In this document: in pieces, positions 44,580 through 53,208 of the stretch
Position numbering within the stretch: position 1 is the stretch's first letter
How the letters are laid out: each line of letters opens with the position of its first letter
NCBI GenBank assembly: GCA_029265125.1
Contig: JAJUJX010000006.1
Location: 1-64,000, forward strand
Direction: 5' to 3'
DNA: 64,000 nucleotides
Source of the DNA: Tolumonas sp008015085
GTDB taxonomy: Bacteria; Pseudomonadota; Gammaproteobacteria; Enterobacterales; Aeromonadaceae
The notes under the pieces: generated by a model
Databases searched by the model: none
What the model saw: the letters and a program-made list of their open reading frames with translations, nothing else
What the model was told of the DNA's origin: nothing
Made by a program: the position numbers and the translations under genes

Positions 44580-45143
44580 ATGAAAATCGCTCAGGAAATC
44601 CGTGTCGGTAACGTGATCATGATGGGTAAAGACCCAATGGTCGTACTGAAAACCGAATTCAACAAATCCGGCCGTAACTCTGCCGTTGTAAAAATGAAAA
44701 TGAAAAACCTGCTGTCTGGCGCAGGTGCTGAAACTGTGTTCAAAGCCGATGACAAACTGGACACCGTACAACTGGAACGTAAAGAGTGTACTTACTCTTA
44801 CTTCGCTGACCCGATGTATGTGTTCATGGATACCGAATACAACCAGTACGACATCGAGAAAGAAAACCTGGGCGACGTTCTGAACTACCTGATCGACGGT
44901 ATGGAAGACATCTGTGAAGTGACCTTCTACGAAGGTAAAGCGATCTCCATGGAACTGCCAATCACCATCGTTCGTGAAGTTGAATACACTGAACCATCCG
45001 TTCGTGGCGATACTTCAGGCAAAGTGATGAAACCAGCTAAACTGAAAGGTACTGATGCAACTATCTCTGTGGCTGACTTCGTTAAGATCGGTGACAAGAT
45101 TGAAATCGACACCCGTACCGGTGAATTCAAACGCCGCGTGTAG
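44580..45143 (+). CDS. efp: Elongation factor P
   Basis: A 187-residue factor that relieves ribosome stalling at consecutive prolines. The loop reads NKSGRNSAV, placing Arg at residue 32, so it belongs to the rhamnosylated EarP class rather than the lysylated class of E. coli. AGGA precedes the ATG by about 9 bases. It ends at a strong terminator. Confidence 0.97.
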   Translation: MKIAQEIRVGNVIMMGKDPMVVLKTEFNKSGRNSAVVKMKMKNLLSGAGAETVFKADDKLDTVQLERKECTYSYFADPMYVFMDTEYNQYDIEKENLGDVLNYLIDGMEDICEVTFYEGKAISMELPITIVREVEYTEPSVRGDTSGKVMKPAKLKGTDATISVADFVKIGDKIEIDTRTGEFKRRV

Positions 45144-45166
45144 TCTTCTGCAGCGAATCGTTTTAT

Positions 45167-45193
45167 AAAAGGAGCCATGAAGGCTCCTTTTTT
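45167..45193 (+). terminator. Rho-independent terminator after efp, in the mioC leader
   Basis: AAAAGGAGCC (45167-45176) and GGCTCCTTTT (45182-45191) form a stem with a T run. The mioC ribosome site begins only about 8 bases later, so mioC transcription needs read-through or initiation very close by. Confidence 0.88.
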
Positions 45194-45209
45194 ATTTGCA
45201 GGAATAAAC

Positions 45210-45665
45210 ATGGCTCATATCGACATAATCATCGGTTCCACACTGGGAGCCGCAGAATACGTGGCAGAACATCTTGCCGAACAGCTGCAAGCGCAGCAGC
45301 ACAGCACAGAACTGCATTATCAGCCAGATCTGAGCCGGTTGCTGGCCAGCCGGGGCGCAGACACTCTCTGGCTGATCGTGACCTCTACACACGGAGCAGG
45401 TCAGGTGCCGGATAATCTGCAGCCTTTTACGCAGGATCTGGCCAAAAGCCAACCCAAGCTCCATGATCTTCACTATGCCGTTGTCGCGTTAGGTGACAGT
45501 AATTACGACACCTTCTGTGCTGGTGGCCGCCTGGTTGATCAATTACTGGAGCAAAACGGCGCTCAGAAAATCGGCGATCGGCTGGAAATTGACGTCACCC
45601 AGCATGATCTTCCGGAAGATGCTGCTGATATATGGTTCGCCGAATGGAGCCACAATCTTTCCTGA
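45210..45665 (+). CDS. mioC: Flavodoxin-like protein MioC
   Basis: A 151-residue FMN-binding protein (IDIIIGSTLGAAEYVAEHL as phosphate loop, then STHGAGQ and ALGDSNYDTFC). E. coli MioC is implicated in biotin synthase activity. AGGA precedes ATG 45210. It is transcribed toward oriC, as in E. coli, where its transcription affects the origin. Confidence 0.93.
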   Translation: MAHIDIIIGSTLGAAEYVAEHLAEQLQAQQHSTELHYQPDLSRLLASRGADTLWLIVTSTHGAGQVPDNLQPFTQDLAKSQPKLHDLHYAVVALGDSNYDTFCAGGRLVDQLLEQNGAQKIGDRLEIDVTQHDLPEDAADIWFAEWSHNLS

Positions 45666-46200
45666 TCGTCCTCTAAAATAGGGATCGCTCATTACTCATG
45701 ACGGGATCCCTTTTTTCCATGATGATCTTATCCACTTAAACCAACGATCGTGCAGCGAAAAGCCTTGCACAGATTTATCCACAGCAGATTGACAGTTCGA
45801 TCATCATAAAAAGCCAGATACACACAAGAAAGGATCATGAAAATATTTTTTGTGTATAACCATACTAAAAACCACTGATTAAGCTCTTTTTATCCTATTA
45901 ACAACCAGATACCCCACTCGGGTCTGTGTATAAAACAGCGGGTTATACTCATGTTCATCCTGCCAGGATCCACGGAAAACCACAGGAATGGATCCATCTC
46001 AACACCTTGATCATTCTGATCATTTTTAAGTTATTAACAGAGACACCCGATCCATATAATAAAGATCAACAAGAAGATCATAAAAAGATCCTAGATCTAA
46101 TAAGCGATCACTTTTCCTCTCTGATCGTTCTCTGATTTTATTGATCCCGTAAACCCGCTAGAATGTGCTCCCCTCAACGATCCTTGATGGCAAAACGGGA
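45661..46200. other. oriC: Chromosomal replication origin oriC
   Basis: This gene-free stretch between mioC and mnmG has 20 GATC sites in 540 bases (about 2 expected by chance). DnaA boxes are TTATCCACT (45728-45736), TTATCCACA (45775-45783) and TTATACACA on the minus strand at 45851-45859 and 45925-45933; a weaker TTATTAACA lies at 46031-46039. An AT-rich unwinding region lies at about 46053-46108. On the minus strand it carries four 13-mer-like repeats beginning GATC; one, GATCGCTTATTAG, differs by one base from an E. coli 13-mer. Position and polarity match E. coli oriC. Confidence 0.95.
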
Positions 46201-46208
46201 GTTTGCAT

Positions 46209-48098
46209 ATGCTGTATCATGATCAATTCGATGTGATTGTGGTTGGCGGTGGCCACGCAGGCACTGAAGCCGCAACTGCAGCAGCGCGTATGGGTATGAA
46301 AACCATGCTGCTGACACACAACATTGAGACACTAGGACATATGTCTTGTAATCCGGCCATCGGAGGGATCGGTAAAGGCCATCTGGTCAAAGAAGTCGAT
46401 GCCATGGGTGGTGTCATGGCTCAGGCCATTGATCATGCCGGGATCCAGTTTCGTATTCTGAACTCATCCAAAGGACCGGCTGTTCGGGCAACCCGAGCTC
46501 AGGCCGATCGACTGCTGTACAAACAGACCATCCGGCATATGCTGGAAAACTACCCGAATCTGCAGTTGTTTCAGCAGGCATGCGACGATCTGATTTTAGA
46601 AGGTGATCGGGTGTGTGGGGTGATCACACAGGCTGGGATACGCATTCGTGCTAAAACCGTTGTTCTGACAGCAGGTACCTTCCTAAACGGCCTGATCCAC
46701 ATTGGTATGGAGCATTACCGAGGTGGCCGAGCTGGTGATCCGGCTTCGGTTACTCTGGCTGAACGTATGCGTGAACTGCCTTTACGTGTAGGCCGTCTGA
46801 AAACCGGTACTCCACCCCGCATCGATGCCCGCTCGGTGGATTTTTCTCAGCTGCAAATCCAGCCTGGGGATGATCCGGTGCCGGTATTTTCTTACCTGGG
46901 CAAACCGGAACAACATCCGCGTCAGGTACCGTGTTTCATCACTCACACCAATGCGCAAACGCATGATGTGATCCGTGCCAATCTGGATCGCAGCCCGATG
47001 TATGCTGGTGTGATCGAAGGGATTGGCCCGCGTTATTGCCCGTCGATCGAAGATAAAATCATGCGTTTTGCGGACAAAGAGGCCCACCAGATCTTTATTG
47101 AGCCGGAAGGATTGACCACGCATGAACTCTATCCGAACGGGATCTCCACCAGTCTGCCATTTGATGTGCAGGTGCAGATCGTTCGTTCGATGAAAGGCTT
47201 TGCCAATGCGCATATTGCCCGTCCAGGCTATGCAATCGAATATGATTTCTTCGATCCTCGGGATCTGAAACCGAACATGGAAAACAAGTGCCTGCAGAAC
47301 CTGTTTTTTGCGGGCCAGATCAACGGTACCACCGGATACGAAGAAGCCGCGGCACAAGGCATGCTGGCCGGGATCAATGCGGCTCTGCGTGCTCAGGACA
47401 AGGATCCGTGGTCACCGCGTCGTGATCAGGCATACATTGGTGTGCTGATGGACGATCTCTCTACTCTCGGAACCAAAGAACCGTACCGTATGTTTACCAG
47501 CCGCGCCGAATACCGTCTGCTGTTGCGTGAAGATAACGCCGATCTGCGTCTGACGCCGATTGGCCGTGAACTGGGTCTGGTGAATGACGAACGCTGGGCA
47601 TTTTTCAATCACAAGCTCGAAATGATGGCGCAGGAACAACAACGTCTGAAAGACAGCTGGATCCAGCCACAACATCCGGCGGTTGAAAATCTGAACCAGA
47701 TCCTGAAAACCCCGCTGAGCCGTCCGGTCAGTCTGGAGGATCTGCTGCGTCGTCCGGAAGTGAATTACACGGATCTGATGGCGATCGACGGCATTGGCCC
47801 GGGGATTGACCACCAGCAGGCCGCTGAGCAAATTGAAATTCAGGTAAAATATGCTGGCTATATCGAACGCCAGCAGGATGAAATCGATAAACAGCAACGT
47901 CATGAAGAGACGCTGTTACCGCTGGATCTCGATTACAGTGACGTACCGGGCTTATCGAAAGAAGTGTGTATCAAGCTGAACGATACCAAGCCGCAGACCA
48001 TCGGTCAGGCATCGCGTATCTCTGGCGTGACACCGGCGGCGATTTCCATTTTGTTAGTTCATCTGAAAAAACGCGGCTTGCTGCGTAAATCGGCCTGA
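46209..48098 (+). CDS. mnmG: tRNA uridine 5-carboxymethylaminomethyl modification enzyme MnmG (GidA)
   Basis: A 629-residue FAD enzyme that works with MnmE on the wobble uridine of several tRNAs. The dinucleotide fold VIVVGGGHAGTEAA and the family motif MSCNPAIGGIGKGHLVKE are intact, followed by the NAD-linked and C-terminal helical domains. ATG 46209 has GGGAG 7 bases upstream; a TTG two codons earlier is less likely. It leads the mnmG-rsmG-parA-parB run away from oriC. Confidence 0.97.
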   Translation: MLYHDQFDVIVVGGGHAGTEAATAAARMGMKTMLLTHNIETLGHMSCNPAIGGIGKGHLVKEVDAMGGVMAQAIDHAGIQFRILNSSKGPAVRATRAQADRLLYKQTIRHMLENYPNLQLFQQACDDLILEGDRVCGVITQAGIRIRAKTVVLTAGTFLNGLIHIGMEHYRGGRAGDPASVTLAERMRELPLRVGRLKTGTPPRIDARSVDFSQLQIQPGDDPVPVFSYLGKPEQHPRQVPCFITHTNAQTHDVIRANLDRSPMYAGVIEGIGPRYCPSIEDKIMRFADKEAHQIFIEPEGLTTHELYPNGISTSLPFDVQVQIVRSMKGFANAHIARPGYAIEYDFFDPRDLKPNMENKCLQNLFFAGQINGTTGYEEAAAQGMLAGINAALRAQDKDPWSPRRDQAYIGVLMDDLSTLGTKEPYRMFTSRAEYRLLLREDNADLRLTPIGRELGLVNDERWAFFNHKLEMMAQEQQRLKDSWIQPQHPAVENLNQILKTPLSRPVSLEDLLRRPEVNYTDLMAIDGIGPGIDHQQAAEQIEIQVKYAGYIERQQDEIDKQQRHEETLLPLDLDYSDVPGLSKEVCIKLNDTKPQTIGQASRISGVTPAAISILLVHLKKRGLLRKSA

Positions 48099-48103
48099 TT
48101 TTT

Positions 48104-48736
48104 ATGCAAACATTACTTCCGCAGCTGGAATTATTGCTGCAACAAGCTCATATATCGCTGTCCGATCAGCAGAAACAGCAACTGCTGGCGCTGGTCGGGT
48201 TGCTGCACAAGTGGAACAAGGCATACAATCTGACATCGGTGCGTGAGCCGGAAGCCATGTTGGTGCGTCATATCCTTGATAGCATTGTGGTGGCACCTTA
48301 TCTGAACGGCAGCCGGTTTATTGATGTCGGCACAGGTCCGGGCTTGCCCGGTCTGCCTTTGGCCATTGTGCAGCCGGACAAACAGTTTGTGCTGCTGGAT
48401 AGTCTCGGTAAGCGAATTCGCTTTATCCGCCAGGTGATTCTCGAACTGGGCTTGAAAAACGTCGTGGCCGTGCAATCGCGCGTGGAAGAATTTCACGATG
48501 AGACAGGTTTCGATGGCGTACTGAGCCGGGCATTTGCCTCACTGACGGATATGCTGAACTGGTGCCATCATTTACCGGCCGTCAACGGTGTTTTTCTGGC
48601 GCTGAAAGGTGTTTATCCGCAGGAAGAGCTGGATAATCTGCCTGCCGGGTTTACATTTGTATCGGGCCATCGGCTTGATGTGCCGCAGCTTGATGCTGAA
48701 CGCCATCTGATTATTGTTAAAAAACAACAACCTTAG
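48104..48736 (+). CDS. rsmG: 16S rRNA m7G527 methyltransferase RsmG
   Basis: A 210-residue SAM-dependent methyltransferase (GidB). The SAM motif FIDVGTGPGLPGLPLAI is clear. It methylates N7 of G527 in 16S rRNA; loss gives low-level streptomycin resistance in E. coli. It follows mnmG by 5 bases. Confidence 0.96.
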   Translation: MQTLLPQLELLLQQAHISLSDQQKQQLLALVGLLHKWNKAYNLTSVREPEAMLVRHILDSIVVAPYLNGSRFIDVGTGPGLPGLPLAIVQPDKQFVLLDSLGKRIRFIRQVILELGLKNVVAVQSRVEEFHDETGFDGVLSRAFASLTDMLNWCHHLPAVNGVFLALKGVYPQEELDNLPAGFTFVSGHRLDVPQLDAERHLIIVKKQQP

Positions 48737-48747
48737 GATCCGCTACC

Positions 48748-49545
48748 GTGGGAAAAGTCATTGCCATAGCAAACCAGAAAGGTGGGGTTGGTAAAACGAC
48801 CACCAGCGTGAATTTGGCTGCGTCCATGGCAGCGACACGCCGGAAAGTGCTGTTGATCGATCTCGATCCTCAGGGGAATGCCACCATGGCCAGTGGCGTG
48901 AATAAATACGAAGCCGAGCGCACTATCTACGAATTACTGGTCGAAGAGATGCCGGTGCGTGATGTGATCATCACGGAAACCACCGGAGGATACGATCTGA
49001 TTGCCGCCAACGGTGATGCCACTGCCGCGGAAATTCGTCTGATGGAGGTGTTTGCCCGCGAGATCCGCCTGCGCAATGCATTAGCACCGATCCGGGATGA
49101 GTATGATTTTATTTTTATTGACTGCCCGCCGGCGCTGAACCTGCTGACGGTGAATGCCATGTCGGCGGCTGATTCAGTGTTAGTACCGATGCAGTGCGAA
49201 TACTTCGCGCTGGAAGGGCTGACTGCACTGGTGGATACTATCAGCAAGCTGGCTGCCGTGGTCAACCCGGAACTGAAAATCGAAGGGGTGCTGAGAACGA
49301 TGTTCGATCACCGCAATCGTCTCTCCAATGAAGTCTCCGAGCAGCTGAAGCAATATTTCGGTGATAAGGTTTACCGCACCATTATTCCGCGCAATGTGCG
49401 TTTGGCAGAAGCGCCGAGCCATGGTACCCCGGTCATGTACTACGATAAAAGCTCTCTCGGTTCTAAAGCCTATTTAGGCTTAGCCGGTGAACTGCTGCGC
49501 CGCGAAGAGCAGGAACAAAAACAAAAGGCCGAAGCCTCAGCGTGA
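48748..49545 (+). CDS. parA: Chromosome partitioning ATPase ParA (Soj)
   Basis: A 265-residue ParA/MinD ATPase with the deviant Walker motif KGGVGKTT near the N-terminus and DPQGNAT. The GTG start at 48748 lies 11 bases after rsmG. It drives origin segregation through ParB-parS complexes. The protein is the short chromosomal form without the N-terminal DNA-binding extension of some plasmid ParAs. Confidence 0.96.
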   Translation: MGKVIAIANQKGGVGKTTTSVNLAASMAATRRKVLLIDLDPQGNATMASGVNKYEAERTIYELLVEEMPVRDVIITETTGGYDLIAANGDATAAEIRLMEVFAREIRLRNALAPIRDEYDFIFIDCPPALNLLTVNAMSAADSVLVPMQCEYFALEGLTALVDTISKLAAVVNPELKIEGVLRTMFDHRNRLSNEVSEQLKQYFGDKVYRTIIPRNVRLAEAPSHGTPVMYYDKSSLGSKAYLGLAGELLRREEQEQKQKAEASA

Positions 49546-49555
49546 GACATTTACG

Positions 49556-50464
49556 ATGACATCGAAAAAACGTGGTTTAGGCAAAGGCCTGGAAGCATTA
49601 CTGGGAACCAGTCAGGTTGCCCGGCAAAAGCAAATTCTGAGCGATATTCAGGCGGATGCGACTCAAATCAAAGTGGATGATCAGAAAGGTGAGCTGCAGA
49701 CATTACCGGTCAGCTGGCTGCGCCCTGGTAAATATCAGCCTCGCCGTGATATGTCACAGGAGGCGCTGGAAGAGCTGGCCAATTCGATCCGGGCTCAGGG
49801 TGTTATTCAGCCGATCGTCGTACGTCAGGTTGCAGAACAGCAGTATGAAATCATTGCTGGCGAACGTCGCTGGCGTGCGAGCCAGTTAGTCCGGCTGGAA
49901 ACCGTGCCTTGTCTGATTAAAAACGTCGAAGACAATGCGGCTGTTGCCATTGCATTGATTGAAAATATTCAGCGTGAAGATCTTAATGCCATTGAAGAAG
50001 CGGTCGCTTTACAACGTTTAATGACCGAATTTGAATTATCGCATCAGCAAGTGGCGGATGCGGTCGGCAAATCGCGTTCAGCAGTCAGTAATCTGCTGCG
50101 ATTGAATCAGCTCAATGATGACGTCAAGCAACTGGTCGAGCATGGCGATTTGGATATGGGGCATGCCCGTGCATTACTGAGTCTGGACGGTCAGTTGCAA
50201 AGCGAAGCGGCCCGATCGGTTGCACAGAAAAACCTCACTGTTCGTGAGACAGAACGCCTGGTTCAGAAACTGTTAAACCCTCCGGTGGCTAAACCAGAAC
50301 CGGTTATTGATCAACGTATTGCTGTCTGGTCTGATGCATTGTCTGAAAAATTAGGGGTTTCTGTACAATTTGTAACATCAGGCGAGAACAAAGGTAAGGT
50401 TGTTCTGAATTATGATAGCTGTACAGACTTAGATAAAATTCGCCAGTTTTTTAATTTGACTTAG
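49556..50464 (+). CDS. parB: Chromosome partitioning protein ParB
   Basis: A 302-residue CTP-dependent clamp. The N-terminal domain has the GERRWRA box, followed by a helix-turn-helix (HQQVADAVGKSRSAVSNLLRL) that reads parS, and a C-terminal dimerisation domain. The start is ATG 49556, 10 bases after parA. Its targets include the perfect parS sites at 15111 and 23488. Confidence 0.96.
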   Translation: MTSKKRGLGKGLEALLGTSQVARQKQILSDIQADATQIKVDDQKGELQTLPVSWLRPGKYQPRRDMSQEALEELANSIRAQGVIQPIVVRQVAEQQYEIIAGERRWRASQLVRLETVPCLIKNVEDNAAVAIALIENIQREDLNAIEEAVALQRLMTEFELSHQQVADAVGKSRSAVSNLLRLNQLNDDVKQLVEHGDLDMGHARALLSLDGQLQSEAARSVAQKNLTVRETERLVQKLLNPPVAKPEPVIDQRIAVWSDALSEKLGVSVQFVTSGENKGKVVLNYDSCTDLDKIRQFFNLT

Positions 50465-50670
50465 TCCACAAAAACGACTGGTTTTTTCGTATGTGTTCAG
50501 CTACTGTTTTTTCTTAAATCGACAAAAAACTCCTTTTGCACCATATAGTTACATTTAATATATATGTTAAATGTTCGTTACGGTGTTTATTTCTGAAAGG
50601 ATGCATTTTTGTTGATATTGTGTTAAATATTCGCGCCGTAATAGTGCGTTACAAAATCGGAGAAAGCTGA

Positions 50671-51060
50671 ATGGTATCGGGGCCTGCGATGAGTGTGAAA
50701 ACTATGGCATGGTCTGTGCTGCTTGTTCAGCTTGCACTGATAGTGGTGGCCTCTTTAATCACCTGGCTGGTGAAAGATCTGGTTACTGCGGGTTCTGTCT
50801 TAAGCGGAGGCGGAACTTACTGGGTACCGCAGTTATTGTTCAGCATTATCAGTACTTCCCGTCCTGAACGGGAGCTGGATGTTGGATTAGTGCTGTGGGA
50901 TGTCTATCTGGCTGCCGGTTCAAAACTGATTGCTACGCTGGTTTGTTTTGTCGTGGTATTCAAATGGCTGGATGTTAATCATGCCGTTGTGCTGATTACG
51001 TTCAGTCTGATGCTGGTTAGTCAGTGGATAATATCGTTAACCCTCAACAATCGTTACTAG
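50671..51060 (+). CDS. atpI: ATP synthase accessory protein AtpI
   Basis: A 129-residue membrane protein with four hydrophobic segments, first gene of the atp operon. AtpI assists c-ring assembly and is not essential in E. coli. GGAG precedes the ATG. The AT-rich 206-base gap upstream should hold the operon promoter; I saw no convincing -35/-10 pair or hairpin in it. Confidence 0.88.
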   Translation: MVSGPAMSVKTMAWSVLLVQLALIVVASLITWLVKDLVTAGSVLSGGGTYWVPQLLFSIISTSRPERELDVGLVLWDVYLAAGSKLIATLVCFVVVFKWLDVNHAVVLITFSLMLVSQWIISLTLNNRY

Positions 51061-51068
51061 GAACTAGC

Positions 51069-51863
51069 ATGGCTTCCACAGGAGAACTGCTAACGTCTCA
51101 GGAGTATATTCAACACCACCTGCATCACTGGCAGATCGGTGCTGAATCAGGCTTCTGGGTGGTTAATATCGACTCCATGGTTTTTTCCGTGGTCTTGGGA
51201 ACGCTGTTTATCTGGTTATTCCGTAAAGTCGCTGTAAAAGCTACCAGCGGCGTACCGGGTAAACTGCAGTGCTTTGTTGAGTTGGTCGTTGGATTTGTGG
51301 ACGATACCGTTAAAGGTATTTTCCATGGCAAAAATAAGCTGATTGCCCCACTGGCACTCACCGTCTTCGTCTGGATTTTCCTGATGAACCTGATGGATTT
51401 GCTCCCAATCGACTATCTGCCTCAATTAGCACAGCTGGTTGCAGGAGATCATTCTCAGAAATTACGTATCGTACCTTCCGCTGACGTTAATATCACACTG
51501 TCCATGTCATTTGGTGTCTTCTTCCTGATTTTGTTCTACAGCATCAAAATCAAAGGATTTGGCGGCTTTATCAAAGAGCTGACACTGACCCCATTTAATC
51601 ACTGGGCTTTTGTGCCTATTAACCTGCTGTTGGAAACCGTTACGCTGATTTCCAAACCAATTTCTCTTGGTTTGCGACTGTTTGGCAACATGTATGCGGG
51701 CGAGATGATTTTCATCCTTATCGCCGGGATGCTGCCTTGGTGGTCTCAGTGGTTACTGAATGTGCCGTGGGCTATCTTCCACATTCTGGTTATCACGCTG
51801 CAGGCGTTTATTTTCATGGTGTTGACGATCGTATATCTGTCAATGGCCAGTGAAGAACATTAA
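51069..51863 (+). CDS. atpB: ATP synthase subunit a
   Basis: A 264-residue F0 subunit with the conserved stator Arg in LGLRLFGNMYAGE. It forms the proton half-channels against the c-ring. AGGA lies 6 bases before ATG 51069. Confidence 0.97.
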   Translation: MASTGELLTSQEYIQHHLHHWQIGAESGFWVVNIDSMVFSVVLGTLFIWLFRKVAVKATSGVPGKLQCFVELVVGFVDDTVKGIFHGKNKLIAPLALTVFVWIFLMNLMDLLPIDYLPQLAQLVAGDHSQKLRIVPSADVNITLSMSFGVFFLILFYSIKIKGFGGFIKELTLTPFNHWAFVPINLLLETVTLISKPISLGLRLFGNMYAGEMIFILIAGMLPWWSQWLLNVPWAIFHILVITLQAFIFMVLTIVYLSMASEEH

Positions 51864-51907
51864 TTTTTTGATCAACGTTTAGTTCATATTTTTGACGGAG
51901 AAAAATC

Positions 51908-52135
51908 ATGGAGATGTTATTCATCGCTGCGGGTCTGATGATGGGTCTGGCTGCTATTGGTGCGGCAATCGGTATCGGTGTTCTGGGTGGTAAATTCCTG
52001 GAAGGTGCTGCGCGTCAGCCTGATCTGCTGCCACTGCTGCGTACCCAGTTCTTCATCGTTATGGGTCTGGTAGATGCGATCCCAATGATCGCCGTAGGTC
52101 TGGGTATGTACGTAATGTTCGCGGTTGCGAAATAA
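51908..52135 (+). CDS. atpE: ATP synthase subunit c
   Basis: A 75-residue hairpin of two membrane helices. The polar loop is ARQPD and the ion-binding Asp lies in GLVDAIPM. No sodium-binding residue pattern is evident, so it is proton-type. Confidence 0.97.
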   Translation: MEMLFIAAGLMMGLAAIGAAIGIGVLGGKFLEGAARQPDLLPLLRTQFFIVMGLVDAIPMIAVGLGMYVMFAVAK

Positions 52136-52175
52136 GAGTTAAACCCGGCATTTTATTTTTTAAGGGAGATGGGCA

Positions 52176-52646
52176 GTGGATATTAATCTAACCATCCTCG
52201 GCCAGACGATTGCTTTCGTCCTTTTTGTCTGGTTCTGCATGAAGTTTGTGTGGCCGCCACTGATGGCTGCCATCGAAAAACGTCAGAAGGAAATTGCTGA
52301 CGGTATCGCTTCTGCAGACCGTGCGAAAAAAGACCTGGACCTGGCACAAAACAAAGCCATGGAACAGATCAAGGAAGCAAAACAGCAAGCTGCTGAGATT
52401 ATCGAGCAGGCGAACAAACGCCGTGCCCAAGTTATTGATGAAGCCAATCAGGAAGCGATGGCTGAGCGGGAAAAAATCCTGAGTCAGGCCAGAGCGGAAA
52501 TTGAGGCTGAACGCAACCGTGCGAAAGAAGAACTCCGTAAACATGTTGCTGCTCTGGCAGTGGCGGGTGCGGAAAAAATTCTGGAGCGTCAGCTGGACGA
52601 TGCTGCAAATAGCGCCATCGTTGACAAGCTGGTTGCTGAACTCTAA
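52176..52646 (+). CDS. atpF: ATP synthase subunit b
   Basis: A 156-residue peripheral stalk subunit: one N-terminal membrane helix followed by a long charged coiled coil. The start codon is GTG at 52176 with AAGGGAG upstream. Confidence 0.97.
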   Translation: MDINLTILGQTIAFVLFVWFCMKFVWPPLMAAIEKRQKEIADGIASADRAKKDLDLAQNKAMEQIKEAKQQAAEIIEQANKRRAQVIDEANQEAMAEREKILSQARAEIEAERNRAKEELRKHVAALAVAGAEKILERQLDDAANSAIVDKLVAEL

Positions 52647-52660
52647 GGGGAGCCGGGGCT

Positions 52661-53194
52661 ATGTCTGAAGTGACAACCATTGCGCGCCCCTACGCCAAAG
52701 CCGCGTTCGATTTTGCTGTTGAGCAGAAAGCGGTGGATAGCTGGCTGGAGATGTTAGTCTTTGCGGCCGAAGTGTCGAAAGATAGCACCTTGCAACAGGT
52801 GATCCACAGCTCGATTGCGCCGGACCAACTGGCGCAGCTGTTTATCCAGATTTGTGGAGAGCAGCTCAACGAGTATGGCCATAACCTGATTAAGGTGATG
52901 GCTGAAAACGGACGTTTGAGTGTACTGCCGGATGTGTTGGTGGAATTCACCGCACTGAAAGCCGAACTGGATAAAGAAGTGGAAGCGGTAATTACATCGG
53001 CTGCAGCTTTATCTGATGCTGAAAAGACCAAGATTCAGAAATCTTTGGAAAATCGTTATCAGCGCAAAGTTCGCTTAACTTGTCAGCTGGATCCATCTTT
53101 GATGGCTGGTCTGGTAATTAAGATTGGTGATGACATCATCGATGCCAGTGTTCGCAGTAAACTCACCCGCTTGGCGGAAGCATTGCAATCTTGA
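52661..53194 (+). CDS. atpH: ATP synthase subunit delta
   Basis: A 177-residue subunit linking the b stalk to F1. It shows the N-terminal RPYAKAAFDFA motif and the C-terminal family signature ending in IDASVRSKLTRLAEAL. Confidence 0.97.
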   Translation: MSEVTTIARPYAKAAFDFAVEQKAVDSWLEMLVFAAEVSKDSTLQQVIHSSIAPDQLAQLFIQICGEQLNEYGHNLIKVMAENGRLSVLPDVLVEFTALKAELDKEVEAVITSAAALSDAEKTKIQKSLENRYQRKVRLTCQLDPSLMAGLVIKIGDDIIDASVRSKLTRLAEALQS

Positions 53195-53208
53195 TTGGGG
53201 ATTAAAGC

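Noticed and set aside
48490..48507. A TTTCACGATGAGACA stretch in rsmG as a parS site
   Set aside because: The central CACGTG is broken by an extra base and the palindrome is lost.
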